This document shows, in pieces, positions 1 to 13,216 of a stretch of 51,753 nucleotides of DNA. The DNA is from Micromonospora chalcea (lineage in GTDB: Bacteria; Actinomycetota; Actinomycetes; Mycobacteriales; Micromonosporaceae). The stretch covers positions 1 to 51,753 of the forward strand of contig NZ_MAGP01000126.1 of assembly GCF_002926165.1 (NCBI RefSeq). The letters run 5' to 3'. Within the stretch, counting starts at the first letter, position 1. Every line of letters begins with the position of its first letter. A program made the translations under genes and the position numbers. The notes beneath the pieces were generated by a model. It worked only from the letters and a program-made list of their open reading frames with translations. It was not told where the DNA came from and made no database searches.

Positions 1-76
1 GGCGGGCACCACGCCTGCACCAGTCGGCCCCGGCGGGTACCCGCCGGGGCCGACCGGTGCGGGCGTGGTGCCCGCC
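1..76. repeat. 76-bp near-perfect palindrome (giant hairpin)
   Basis: Bases 1-38 are the reverse complement of 39-76 except at two positions (16 and 22), with no loop; the centre is GGGTACCC. As RNA it would form a roughly 37-bp helix. It ends just before the Shine-Dalgarno of the DUF2267 gene. It could be a terminator for a gene left of the window or a 5'-UTR structure. No T-run follows. It touches the window edge, so the arms may extend further left. Confidence 0.8.
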
Positions 77-97
77 GGCGGCGAGGGGAGGGGTGGG

Positions 98-490
98 ATG
101 CGGTTCCCCCTGTTCGTCGAGGCGGTGGCGCGGCGGTCCGAGTTGCCGTCCGACGAGGCCGCGACCATCTCCCGGGCGGTGTTGCAGACCCTCGCCGAGC
201 GGGTCACCGCGGACGAGACGGCCGACCTGGCGGCGCAGTTGCCGGACGACGTCGGCGGCTATCTGGAGCCGGGTGGGATCGCCGTGACCGGCGGCGCGGT
301 GGACTTCCTGTACCGGGTGGCCGAGCGTGCGGCGGTGGATCCGGCGGTCGCCGAGGTGGGCGCGGTGGCGGTGCTCGCCACGCTGCGCGACACGGTGACG
401 GTGGGGGAGTTCCAGGACCTCGTCGCGCAGCTTCCGAAGGGCTTCGACGCGATGGTGGACCCGATCCCGCGGCCACCCTACGATGTCTGA
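98..490 (+). CDS. DUF2267 domain protein
   Basis: A 130-residue acidic, helical protein of the DUF2267 family, whose function is unknown. The sequence has the family's two similar halves: an N-terminal helical block (FVEAVARRSEL, LQTLAERVTADE, LAAQLP) repeated in the C-terminal half (FLYRVAERAAVD, VLATLRDTVTVGEFQDLVAQLP). The ATG at 98 is preferred over the upstream GTG at 65 because a strong GAGGGGAGG ribosome-binding stretch precedes it; the GTG lies inside the palindrome. A paralogue occurs at 45229-45636, sharing the GEFQD..VQ/AQ.P core and the final MV(D/E)P. No partner gene is adjacent; the large biosynthetic operon starts about 300 bp downstream. Confidence 0.85.
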   Translation: MRFPLFVEAVARRSELPSDEAATISRAVLQTLAERVTADETADLAAQLPDDVGGYLEPGGIAVTGGAVDFLYRVAERAAVDPAVAEVGAVAVLATLRDTVTVGEFQDLVAQLPKGFDAMVDPIPRPPYDV

Positions 491-561
491 GCAGGCTCCC
501 CGCGATCCGGGTTGAGCTGCGGCACCGGGGCCGCTCCGACGAAGATTCGACTGCCAGAAAG

Positions 562-579
562 TATTTTCACCGTAAAATA
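562..579. promoter_or_regulatory. AT-rich inverted repeat, possible operator
   Basis: TATTTT and AAAATA form a perfect 6-bp inverted repeat around a 6-base spacer, in an unusually AT-rich patch between the DUF2267 gene and the biosynthetic operon. Its position suggests a regulator-binding site or UP-like element for the operon promoter. A TANNNT box (TACGCT, 597-602) lies 17 bp further on, but no good -35 could be paired with it. No regulator gene in the window can be assigned to it. Confidence 0.35.
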
Positions 580-630
580 ACTCGTCGGCGTTCGCGTACG
601 CTGTAAAACGTCTACGCGCTAGAGGGATGA

Positions 631-652
631 TCGGACGGATTCCTCCGTCCGA
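631..652 (+). promoter_or_regulatory. Hairpin in the leader of the biosynthetic operon
   Basis: TCGGACGGA and TCCGTCCGA form a perfect 9-bp stem with a TTCC tetraloop. If transcription begins near 605-610, this lies in the 5' UTR about 170 nt before the first large gene. No T-run follows, so a simple intrinsic terminator is unlikely. An attenuator, an mRNA-stabilising hairpin or a dyad operator are all possible. Apart from this hairpin, the inverted repeat and the leader ORF, nothing recognisable was seen in 491-818. Confidence 0.4.
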
Positions 653-757
653 GGTTCCAGGACGTCTTCCTCCCTTCGGCTCAAGCCGCATCGATGCTCT
701 TCCGGCGCGGTGATTGAGCAATATTCTGCTTCCAATGTGAAGTCCTGGGGGGGATCA

Positions 758-817
758 ATGATCACATTCGTCGATTGCCGCGTGCCTGTCCTCTGTGGAG
801 CGTATCCCGCTTCCTGA
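758..817 (+). CDS. Possible 19-codon leader ORF
   Basis: An ATG at 758, preceded by a run of seven G (GGGGGGGA, 4-5 nt spacing), opens a 19-codon frame (begins MITFVDCRV, ends GAYPAS). Its TGA at 815-817 is one base before the ATG at 819 proposed for the first large protein. The TGAcATG junction would allow translational coupling, and the downstream ATG has no convincing Shine-Dalgarno of its own. The peptide has two Cys but no run of one amino acid typical of attenuation leaders. It is too short for coding statistics, so it is a positional inference. Confidence 0.3.
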   Translation: MITFVDCRVPVLCGAYPAS

Positions 818-818
818 C

Positions 819-4276
<3,458 letters not shown>

Positions 4277-4280
<4 letters not shown>

Positions 4281-7200
4281 ACTGGTTCGTCTCCGCCGGA
4301 AGCCGACCCGAGGCCCCGGTGCGATTGTTCTGCCTGCCCTACGCCGGTGCGGGCGCCAGCGCGTTCCGGCGCTGGGCGTCCGAGTTCGGCGAGAGCGTCG
4401 ACGTGACGCCGGTGCAACTGCCCGGCCGGGAGAACCGGATCACCGAGGACCCGCGCTTCAGCGTCGCCGAGGTGGCCGACGCCATCGCCTCCCGGGCCGA
4501 CCGCCCGTACGCGATCTACGGCCACTCGATGGGCGGACGGCTCGGCTTCGACGTGGTCCGCGAGCTGCGCCGCACTGGCCGCCCGCTGCCGCTGCGGCTC
4601 TACGTCGGCGGTGCCCGCGCCCCGCACGTACGCACCCCCGGCCCGTTCGACGGGCTGTCCCGGGCGAGCGACGACGAGCTGCTGCGCCGCCTCGGCGAGG
4701 GCGGCGGCCTCCCCGCCGAACTGCTCGACCACCCGGAGCTGGTGGAACTGCTGCTGCCGCTGCTGCGCGCCGACTTCGGCCGGGTCGACGACTACCGCCA
4801 CGTGCCCGGCGAGCCGCTGCCGGTGCCGATCGTCGCGTTCGCCGGCCGCACCGACCGGGCGGTCACCCGGGACCAGAACGCGGCCTGGGCCGAGCACACC
4901 GCGGCCGGGTTCACCCTGCACGAGCTGGACGGCGGGCACTTCTTCCTGCACGACCGGCTGCCCGAGCTGGCCGCGCTGATCCGCGCCGACCTGACCGCCG
5001 CGCTCTCGGACCCCCGCGCCGGCACGCCGGACGCGGGTCCGGACCCGGTGCGCGCCGCCGGCCGCGGGACCGCCGGCGCCGCGCACCGGGTCCCCCTCGG
5101 CGACACCGGCTGGTCGGTGTGGCGCGACGCGGTGCTGCGTACCACCGGGTTCCCGGCCGACGGGCTGGAGCTGTTCAGCGCGCCCCGGGCCGCCACCGCC
5201 GCCGACGAGCTGCTCGCCACCGGCGCGGGCACGGACCGGTTCGACAAGGAGTTCGAGGAGGCGCTGCGCTCCGGCGCGCAGCGGTTCACCGCGCTGGCCG
5301 CCGATCCGCTGCTTCGCGAGGCGGTCACCTGGCAGAACCGGGGCGCGCTCGTCGCGTTCGACGGGCTGGTGCGCGGCGGCGCCGACGCGGCCCGCAACGT
5401 ACGCCGCCGCGACCGGGAACGGGCGCTGCTGAAGTACTGGCAGCGCTACTGCGGCAAGAACGAGACGGTCGGCTTCTTCGGGCCCAGCTGCTGGGTCACA
5501 GTCGATCCGGCACAGCCGGAAGTTGCCCGGGTCAACCCCGGCGACCGGTTGACCCGCCGACGCTGGGTGTGGTTCGAGTCGTGGGCGCTGACCGCGTACG
5601 CCGACCGGATCGGCGCGGACCTGGCGGTCCGCCGCTGGTGGCCACCGATGCTCCGGCCACACCTGGCGGTCCGGGACCGGGCCGTGCTGCGCCCCGGACG
5701 TCCGCCGCTGACGCTGACCCCGGTCGAGGCCGGGCTGCTGCGCGCGGCCGACGGGCGGCGCCCCGCCGCCGACCTGGTCGCCGACCCGGCGATCGGGCTG
5801 CGCCGCCCCGAGGACGGCTACGCGCTGCTCGACCGCCTGGTGGAGCGCGAACTGATCACCTGGGACGCGGCCCTGCCGGTGAGCCCGGACGCCGAACGGG
5901 TGCTGGCCGACCGGATCGAGGCGATCGGTGACGAGCAGGCCCGCGCCGCCGCCCGCGCCGGGTTTGACCGGCTGCGCGCCGCGCGCGACGAGGTGGCCGC
6001 GGCGGCCGGGGACGCGGAGCGGCTGCGCGCCGCGCTGGACGCGCTCGACGCCACGTTCACCGAGCTGACCGGCGTGCCCGCGGTACGCCGGGCCGGACAG
6101 ATGTACGCCGGGCGCACGGTCTGCTACGAGGACAGCGCCCGGGACCTGGACGTGGTCTTCGGCGCGCCGCTGCTGGCCGAGCTGGCCGCCCCGCTGGACG
6201 TGCTGCTGCGCGCCGCCCGCTGGCTGGCCAACGCGCTCGCCCGCGCCTACCTCGACGTGCTGCGCGGCCTGTACGAGGAACTGCGCGCCGAGTCCGGCGG
6301 CCCGGTGCCGCTGGCCGACCTGTGGTTCCTGGCCCAGGGCATGTTCTGGGGCGACGGCGAGCGGCCCGTCGACGCGGTGGCGGCGGAGTTCGCCGCCCGC
6401 TGGTCCGGGCTGTTCGGCCTGGACACGCTGCCCGCCGACACCACCGACGTACGGCTGCGCGCGGCCGACCTCGCCGACCGGATCGACGCGGAGTTCCCCG
6501 GCGCCGACCCGGAGTGGTCCAACGCCGCCATCCACAGCCCCGACCTGCAGATCTGCGCCACCGACGCGGACGCGCTGCGGCGCGGCGACTACACGGTGGT
6601 GCTCGGCGAGCTGCACGCCGCCTGGTCGTCGTTCGACTGCGCCGTGTTCACCCCGTCGCACCCGGACGTGGAGCGGCTGCGCGACGCGCTGGCGGCGGAC
6701 CTCGGGCAGCGGCGCGTCCGGCTGCTGTTCCCGGCCGACTGGCCGCGCCGGACCAGCCGTACCGCCGAGTCGCTGACCGGCCCGACCGACCGGCACCTGG
6801 CGTTCCTCGACGCGCCCGGCGCCGACCCGGCCCGCGTGCTGCCCACAGTGGACCTGGTCGTCGACGACGTCGACGGCGAGCTGGTGGCGACCGCCTCGGA
6901 CGGGCAGCGCTGGCCGCTCACCGAGATCTTCGCCGAGCCGTTCAGCGCGCACGCCGTGGACGGCTTCAAGCTGGTCGCCGCCGCGCCGTACACGCCCCGG
7001 ATCACCGTGGACCGGCTGGTGCTGGCCCGGCAGACGTGGCGGACCACAGTGGGCGACAGCGGCCTGGCCGTCCCGAACGGGGAGCGCGAGCGCTTCCTCG
7101 CCGTCCGGGACTGGCGCCGCCGCCTCGGCCTGCCCGAACAGGTGTACGTCAAGTTCGGCACCGAGACCAAGCCCTGCTTCGTCGACCTGTCCGCGCCGGC

Positions 7201-7387
7201 GTTCGGGACCACGCTCTGCGCGATGGCGCGCGCCGCCCGGGTCGACGGCGGCGACGACGTCTCGTTCACGGTCAGCGAGATGCTGCCCGCCCCGGAGCAG
7301 GCGTGGGTGCCCGACGGACAGGGCCGCCGCTACTTCAGCGAGCTGCGCCTGCACATCACCGACGCCCGGCGGGAGGACCACCGGTGA
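4277..7387 (+). CDS. Thioesterase-LanB dehydratase fusion
   Basis: A 1036-residue fusion. Residues 1-240 are a type II thioesterase of the alpha/beta-hydrolase fold: nucleophile S84 in GHSMGG, D193 in GRTD, H221 in GGHFF. Such TEs clear misloaded carriers or release intermediates. A Pro/Ala/Gly linker (about 243-270) leads to residues 272-1036, a lantibiotic-dehydratase-like domain (Lant_dehydr_N type, about 765 aa) starting VPLGDTGWSVWRD, with RYCGKNETVGFFGP, PRITVDRLVLARQTW and a KFGTETKPCFVDL block near the C-terminus. The SpaB_C elimination domain of full-length LanB is absent. In the family such domains use glutamyl- or aminoacyl-tRNA, either to glutamylate Ser/Thr or, in PEARLs, to add amino acids to peptides. 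The next gene encodes a close paralogue of the LanB part. GTGA overlaps at both ends indicate translational coupling. Domain calls are strong; the reaction here is unknown. Confidence 0.85.
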
Positions 7388-9687
7388 GCCATCTGGTGCC
7401 CCTGGGCGACACCGGCTGGTCGGTGTGGCGTGACGTGGTCCTGCGGACCGCCGGTTTCCCGGCCGCCGGGCTGGACCGGTTCGCCGCGCCGGACTGCGCC
7501 GCCGTCGCGGACGCGCTGCTCGCCGGCGACACCGGCGCCGAGGTGTTCGACAAGACGCTGCGCGAGGCGTTCGCCGAGTCCTCCGCGGTGGCCGGCGAGC
7601 TGGCCGCCGACCCGCTGCTGCGCGAGGCGGTGACCTGGCAGAACCCGGACATGCTGATCGCGCTGGACGGGCTGCTGCGCACCGACCCGCAGGTCCGCAA
7701 CGTGCGCCGCCGCAAGCGCGAGCTGAGCCTGCTGCGCTACTGGCAGCGCTACTGCGGCAAGGCCGAGACCATCGGCTTCTTCGGCCCGGTCTGCTGGGGC
7801 ACGTTCGACACCACCCGGCCCGGCGTGCACACCGTGCCCGGTGCCGCGCTGGTGCACCGGCGGCGGGTGTACTTCGAGGCGTGGGCGCTCATCGCGAAGG
7901 CCGACCGGCTCGCCGACGACCTGGCGGTGCGCCGCTGGTGGGCGCCGGCCCTGCAACCGCACCTGACCGTCGCCGGCCGGGAGCTGCGCTGGCCGCTGCA
8001 CCCGCCGATCGCGCTGACCCCGGTCGAGGCGCTGGTGCTCGGCGCCTGCGACGGGCGTACCCCCGCGGTGGAGCTGGCGCAGCGGCTGTGCGACGCCGGT
8101 GACGTGCACAGCGCCGACGACGTCTACCTGCTGCTGGACCGGTGGGTCGAGCGCGGCCAGCTCAGCTGGGGCGCGAACCTGCCGATCGCGCCCGACGCCG
8201 AACTGGTGCTCGAAGCGCGGATCGCCGCGATCGGCGACGAGCCGGTCCGCGCCGCCACAGCGGCCGAGTTCGGCCGGCTGCGCGCCGCCCGCGACGAGGT
8301 GGCCGCGTCGGCCGGCGACCCGGACCGGCTCGGCGCCGCGCTCGCCGCGCTCAACGCCGAGTTCACCGCCGTCACCGGCCGCCCGGCCACCCGGCACAGC
8401 GGGCAGATGTACGCCGCCCGCACCGTCTGCTACGAGGAGACCGCCCGCGACCTGGAGTTCCGCATCGGGTCGGCGGTCATCGACGCGCTCGCCGAGCCCC
8501 TCGCCGTGGTGCTGCGTACCGCCCGCTGGTTCACCGGCGAGGTGGCCGCCCGCTGCGGTGAGGTCTTCACCGAACTGCACGAGGAACTGGCCGCCGACGG
8601 CCCCGTGCGGCTGGCCGACCTGTGGCTGCTGGCCCAGGGCACGCTCGTCTCCCCGGACGGCCCGATCGGCCGGGCCGGCGCCACGCTCACCGCACGCTGG
8701 GCCGAGCTGTTCGGCCTGGCCGACCTGCCCGAGGGGCAGCCGGAGCTGCGGCTGCGCGCCGCGGACCTGACCGACCGGGTCCGGGAACTGTTCCCGGCGA
8801 CCCGGCCCGGCTGGCCGTCGGCCCGGCTGCACAACCCGGACGTGCAGCTGTGCGCCGCCTCGCCGGAGGCCGTCGAACGCGGCGACTTCCTGCTCGTGCT
8901 CGGCGAGCTGCACCCGGCGTCGGTCGCGTTCGACAGCGCGGTGCTCAGCCCGTTCCACCCCGACCCGGCGGCGCTGCGCGCCGACCTCGACGCCGACCTG
9001 GGCCCGGTCCGGCTGCGGGTGCTGTGGCCGGACAGCTTCCCCCGCCGCACCACCCGCACCACGTACGCGCTGACCGGCCCGGCGGACCGCCAGCTCGGCA
9101 TCGACACCGCGCACGGCGCCGACGTGGACCGCCTGGTCCCGGCCACCGCCGTGCTGGTCGAACGCACCGGCGACACGCTCACCGCGGTCTTCCCCGACGG
9201 CGCCCGCTGGCCGCTGATGGAGGTCTTCGCCACGCTGCTCGGCTCGCTGCTGCTCGACGCGTTCAAGCTGCTCGGCGCCGCGGCGTACACGCCCCGGATC
9301 ACCATCGACCGGCTGGTGGTGGCACGGCGCACCTGGCGCACCACGGCCGGGGCGTGCGGGCTGGGCGGCCACCCCGACGAGACCTCCCGCTACCTGGCGG
9401 TACGCCGCTGGCGCGCCGAGACCGGCCTGCCCGAGCGGGTCTTCGTCAAGGTCGGCACCGAGATCAAACCCTGCTACGTGGACCTGACCGGGCCGCTGTA
9501 CGCGCAGTCCCTGTGCGCCATGGTCGACGCCGCGCTGCGGACCGGCCCGGACGTGCCGGTGGTGGTCTCCGAACTGCTGCCCGCCCCCGCCGAGGCCTGG
9601 GTGCCCGACGCCCAGGGCCGCGGCTACGTCAGCGAACTGCGCCTCCAGATCACCGACCCGGCCGAGCACCTTGGAGCACTCCGGTGA
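7384..9687 (+). CDS. LanB-type dehydratase (glutamylation-domain family)
   Basis: A 767-residue protein of the lantibiotic dehydratase N-terminal family, without a C-terminal elimination domain. It is clearly paralogous to residues 272-1036 of the upstream protein: VPLGDTGWSVWRD near the N-terminus, WQRYCGKAETIGFFGPV in the middle, PRITIDRLVVARRTW and KVGTEIKPCYVDL towards the end. Family members use aminoacyl-tRNA as co-substrate, either for Glu transfer to Ser/Thr or for amino-acid ligation. No lanthipeptide precursor, LanC or thiazole-forming gene is nearby, so a carrier-bound or released nonribosomal peptide is the likely substrate. The pair may act as a heterodimer, since known LanB enzymes are dimeric. 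The GTG start overlaps the previous TGA (GTGA), and the gene ends in the same kind of overlap. Confidence 0.85.
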   Translation: MSHLVPLGDTGWSVWRDVVLRTAGFPAAGLDRFAAPDCAAVADALLAGDTGAEVFDKTLREAFAESSAVAGELAADPLLREAVTWQNPDMLIALDGLLRTDPQVRNVRRRKRELSLLRYWQRYCGKAETIGFFGPVCWGTFDTTRPGVHTVPGAALVHRRRVYFEAWALIAKADRLADDLAVRRWWAPALQPHLTVAGRELRWPLHPPIALTPVEALVLGACDGRTPAVELAQRLCDAGDVHSADDVYLLLDRWVERGQLSWGANLPIAPDAELVLEARIAAIGDEPVRAATAAEFGRLRAARDEVAASAGDPDRLGAALAALNAEFTAVTGRPATRHSGQMYAARTVCYEETARDLEFRIGSAVIDALAEPLAVVLRTARWFTGEVAARCGEVFTELHEELAADGPVRLADLWLLAQGTLVSPDGPIGRAGATLTARWAELFGLADLPEGQPELRLRAADLTDRVRELFPATRPGWPSARLHNPDVQLCAASPEAVERGDFLLVLGELHPASVAFDSAVLSPFHPDPAALRADLDADLGPVRLRVLWPDSFPRRTTRTTYALTGPADRQLGIDTAHGADVDRLVPATAVLVERTGDTLTAVFPDGARWPLMEVFATLLGSLLLDAFKLLGAAAYTPRITIDRLVVARRTWRTTAGACGLGGHPDETSRYLAVRRWRAETGLPERVFVKVGTEIKPCYVDLTGPLYAQSLCAMVDAALRTGPDVPVVVSELLPAPAEAWVPDAQGRGYVSELRLQITDPAEHLGALR

Positions 9688-12600
9688 CCGACACCCTGAC
9701 CGTCAGCGCCGTCCACGGCACCGACCTGCCCTGGCCGGACGCCACCCTCGCCGACCTGATCACCGCGCAGGCGGCCCGCACCCCGGACGCGGTGGCGGTG
9801 CGCCAGTGGGACACCCGGCTCACCTACCGGCAGCTCGTCGACCGGGCCGCCGGGGTGGCCGCCGCGCTGCGTGAGCACGGCGTCGGCCGGGGCGACCGGG
9901 TCGGCGTGTGCGGCGCGCGTACCCCCGACCTGGTGACGACTGTGGTCGGCGTGCTGCTCGCCGGCGCCGCGTACGTGCCGCTGGAGCCGGGCGGCCCCCG
10001 GGCCCGGCTGCGCGGCATCGTCCGCGACGCGGGCGTCCGGGTCGTCGTCGGCGACGCGGCGGCGGCCGAGTTCGGCGACGAACCCGGCGTGACGGCGCTC
10101 GGCCTGCCCGGCCCGGCCCCGCTCGCGCCCTGCCCGGCCCGCCCCGGCGACCCGGCGTACGTGCTGTTCACCTCCGGCTCCACCGGCCGCCCGAAGGGCG
10201 TGCTGACCACCCACCGCAACGCCGTCGAGTTCGTCACCGGAGTGAGCGCGCTGACCGGCGCCGACGCCTCGGTGCGCAGCCTCGGCATCGCCTCGCTCGG
10301 CTTCGACGCCGCCACCATGGACCTGTTCGTGCCGCTGACGCTCGGCGGCGCGGTGCAGCTGCTCGGCGCCGACGACCGGGCCGACCCGGTCCGGCTCGCC
10401 CGGTTCGTCGCCGAGCACGAGGTCACCTGGGGCTTCATCACCCCGACCGTGCTGTCGCTGCTGGACCCGGCCGGGTTCCCGTCATGGCGGGTGCTGCTCT
10501 GCGGCGGCGAGGCGGTCCCGGCCGAGCTGGTCGCCCGCTGGGCGCCGGGCCGCCGGTTCCTCAACGGCTACGGCCCCACCGAGACCACGGTGCTGGCCGT
10601 CACCTGCGACCTCACCCCGGCCGACACCGACCCGATGCCGATCGGCCGGCCGCTGCCCAACCACCGGGCGTACGTGGTCGACGCCGGACTGCGGCCGGTG
10701 CCGGCGGGCGAGACCGGCGAGCTGCTGATCGGCGGGCCCGGCCTGGCCGACGGCTACCTGAACCGGCCCGGCCTGACCGCCGAGCGGTTCGTGCCCGACC
10801 CGTTCGGCGACGTCCCCGGCGAGCGGCTCTACCGCACCGGCGACCTGGTCCGGCAGGGCCCGGACGGCCGGATCGTCTACCTGGGCCGCGCCGACCGGCA
10901 GGTCAAGGTGCGCGGCCAGCGCATCGAGCTGGGCGAGATCGAGGCGGTGCTGGCCGCCTGCCCCGGCGTCGAGCGCGTCGCGGTGGAGGCGGTGCCCGGC
11001 CCGGCCGGCGCCGAGCTGGTCGCGTTCCTCACCCCGGCCGGCGCGCCCGGCGACGACGAGCTGCGGGCGTACGCGCAGACGCGGCTGACCACCGCGATGC
11101 TGCCGGCCCGGACGGTGCGGCTGGACGCGCTGCCGGTCAGCCTGGTCACCGGCAAGCTGGACCGGCCGGCGCTGCGCGAACTGGCCGCGGCGACCCCGGC
11201 CGCAGTCGCCGACGCGTCCGCCGACGACGACCCGGTGACGGCGGCGGTCCGGCACGTCTGGACCCGGCTGCTCGGCGCCGCGCCCGCCCCGGACAGCGAC
11301 TTCCTCGCCGCCGGCGGCAACTCCATCGCCGCGATGCGGCTGGTCGCCGCGCTGCGCGCGGAGCTGGGCCGGCAGGTGGACACCCGGGTGCTGTTCGCCG
11401 ACCGCACGTTCGCCGCGCTGGTGGACCGGGTCCGCGCCGCCGACCCGGCCGACGCCGACGGGCTGACCACCGGCAACCCGCCGACGCTGTCCCCGCCGCA
11501 GCGGCGGCTGTGGTTCATGGACCAGCTCGCCCCGTCCAGCGCGCCGTACAACATCGCCGTCGCGCACCGGCTGCGCGGGCCGCTGGACGTCGCCGCGCTC
11601 GGCGCCGCGCTGCGCGCCGTCGCCGAACGGCACGACGTGCTGCGCTGGCGGATCCCGCAGAACGGCGGCGTGCCGTACGCGGTCCGCGAGGAACCCACCG
11701 ACGTGGCGGTGCCGGTGGTCGACCTGACCGCCGCCGCCGACCCGGACACCGAACTGGCCGGCATGCTCGCGGCCGGCGCCGGGCACGCGTTCGACCTGGC
11801 CACCGGCCCGCCCTGGCAGGTGACCGTGTACCGGCTCGCCGCGCAGGAGCACGTGCTCGCGGTCACCGTGCACCACGCGGTCTTCGACGGCTGGTCCGAG
11901 GCGCTGCTCTACGACGAGCTGGCGCTCGCGTACGCCCGCGCGCTCGGCCGGTCCGTGCCGGGCCGCCCGCCGCTGCCCGCCACGTACGCCGACTACGCCG
12001 TGTGGCGCGCCGCCCGGGACCGGCGCCGCGGCGAGACCGACCTGGCCTGGTGGACCGCGCACCTGGCCGGCGCGCCGACGGTGCTGGACCTGCCCCGCGA
12101 CCGGCCCCGCCCGGCCGCGCAGACGTACGCCGGCGCGGAGGCCGCGGTACGGCTGGACGAGGCCGCCGACCGGGACGTGCGCGACCTGGCCGCCCGGCGC
12201 GGCACCACAGTCGCCGCGGTGCTGCTGGCCGCGTTCGGCGAGCTGCTGCGCCGGGTCACCGGCGGCGACGAGCACGTGCTCGGCGCGATCGTCGCCGACC
12301 GGCGGCTGGCCGCGTTCGACGAGGTGATCGGCTTCTTCATCGACACCGTGCCGGTGCGGGTCCGCTCCGGTGGCGCGAGCTTCGCCGAGAAGGTCGACCG
12401 GGCCGCCGCCGAGCTGCACGAGGTCACCGCCCACCCGGGCGCGCCGCTGGAACGCATCGTGGAGGCGCTCGGCGTGGGCCGGGACACCTCCCGCGCCCCG
12501 CTGGTGCAGGTGCTGTTCAACGTGCTCAACTTCGCCCCGCCCCGGCTGGCGCTGACCGGCCTGGCGGCCGAGCCGGTGGCGGTGCCCAAGCCCGGCTCAC

Positions 12601-13187
12601 CGTTCGACCTGACCGTCTACGTGGTGGAGCGTGACGGGCGGGCCGGCGTCGAGGTGGTGCACAACCCGGACCTGTTCACCGCCGAGCGGATCAGCGCGCT
12701 CCTGGCCGACCTGGCCGCCCTGGTCGGCGCGCTCGCCGCCGACCCGGACACGCCGGCCGCCGAGGTGGCGCCCGAGCTGCCCCGCCCGGCGGTGCGTGTG
12801 GCCGCGCTCGGCGCGATGACCGTCGCCACCGCCGAACCGGCCCGCGCGCCGCTGCCCACCGGCTCGGACGCGCTCACCGGCACCGAGGAGCTGATCGCCG
12901 GCATCTGGCGCGACGTGCTCGGCCGGGACACCGTCGGCGTCACCGACAACTTCTTCGACATCGGCGGCCACTCGATGGCCCTGGCCGCCGTGTACGCCCG
13001 GCTCACCGAGGCCACCGGCCGCTCGATCACCATGCTCGACCTGTTCCGCCATCCGACCGTGCGGGCGCTTGCCGCCAGCCTGGACGGGGCCGCCGACCGG
13101 CCGGAACTGGCCCGCGCCGCGCTGCGTGCCGCCGCCCGGCGGGGCCGCGCCCGCCGAACCCCGCCGCCACGCCGACCTCACCCGTGA
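9684..13187 (+). CDS. NRPS A-T-C-T
   Basis: A 1167-residue synthetase. A domain about 15-500 (YVLFTSGSTG 159-168, GFDAATMD, NGYGPTE, YRTGDL, GK491). The code read by hand, DAMFLGGVLK, suggests a branched aliphatic residue (Val/Leu/Ile-like). First carrier S547 in GGNS. Condensation domain about 600-1030 with HHAVFDG (catalytic H731) and a downstream GFFIDTVPVR block. Second carrier with S1097 in GGHS. The A-T-C-T order leaves the second carrier without its own A domain. It may be loaded in trans (by the A domain of the first protein, or through the LanB pair) or by the same A domain. The C-terminus is Arg/Pro-rich. The GTG start overlaps the previous stop; the PKS gene follows after 29 bp. 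Confidence 0.88.
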   Translation: MTDTLTVSAVHGTDLPWPDATLADLITAQAARTPDAVAVRQWDTRLTYRQLVDRAAGVAAALREHGVGRGDRVGVCGARTPDLVTTVVGVLLAGAAYVPLEPGGPRARLRGIVRDAGVRVVVGDAAAAEFGDEPGVTALGLPGPAPLAPCPARPGDPAYVLFTSGSTGRPKGVLTTHRNAVEFVTGVSALTGADASVRSLGIASLGFDAATMDLFVPLTLGGAVQLLGADDRADPVRLARFVAEHEVTWGFITPTVLSLLDPAGFPSWRVLLCGGEAVPAELVARWAPGRRFLNGYGPTETTVLAVTCDLTPADTDPMPIGRPLPNHRAYVVDAGLRPVPAGETGELLIGGPGLADGYLNRPGLTAERFVPDPFGDVPGERLYRTGDLVRQGPDGRIVYLGRADRQVKVRGQRIELGEIEAVLAACPGVERVAVEAVPGPAGAELVAFLTPAGAPGDDELRAYAQTRLTTAMLPARTVRLDALPVSLVTGKLDRPALRELAAATPAAVADASADDDPVTAAVRHVWTRLLGAAPAPDSDFLAAGGNSIAAMRLVAALRAELGRQVDTRVLFADRTFAALVDRVRAADPADADGLTTGNPPTLSPPQRRLWFMDQLAPSSAPYNIAVAHRLRGPLDVAALGAALRAVAERHDVLRWRIPQNGGVPYAVREEPTDVAVPVVDLTAAADPDTELAGMLAAGAGHAFDLATGPPWQVTVYRLAAQEHVLAVTVHHAVFDGWSEALLYDELALAYARALGRSVPGRPPLPATYADYAVWRAARDRRRGETDLAWWTAHLAGAPTVLDLPRDRPRPAAQTYAGAEAAVRLDEAADRDVRDLAARRGTTVAAVLLAAFGELLRRVTGGDEHVLGAIVADRRLAAFDEVIGFFIDTVPVRVRSGGASFAEKVDRAAAELHEVTAHPGAPLERIVEALGVGRDTSRAPLVQVLFNVLNFAPPRLALTGLAAEPVAVPKPGSPFDLTVYVVERDGRAGVEVVHNPDLFTAERISALLADLAALVGALAADPDTPAAEVAPELPRPAVRVAALGAMTVATAEPARAPLPTGSDALTGTEELIAGIWRDVLGRDTVGVTDNFFDIGGHSMALAAVYARLTEATGRSITMLDLFRHPTVRALAASLDGAADRPELARAALRAAARRGRARRTPPPRRPHP

Positions 13188-13216
13188 CGCGATCCCTTGT
13201 GAATGAAGGAACCCCC

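Noticed and set aside
13184..13216. GTG 13184 as the PKS start (4-bp overlap like the preceding genes)
   Set aside because: The ATG at 13217 has a well-placed GAAGGA ribosome site and gives the usual short N-terminus before the KS. The overlap start remains possible.
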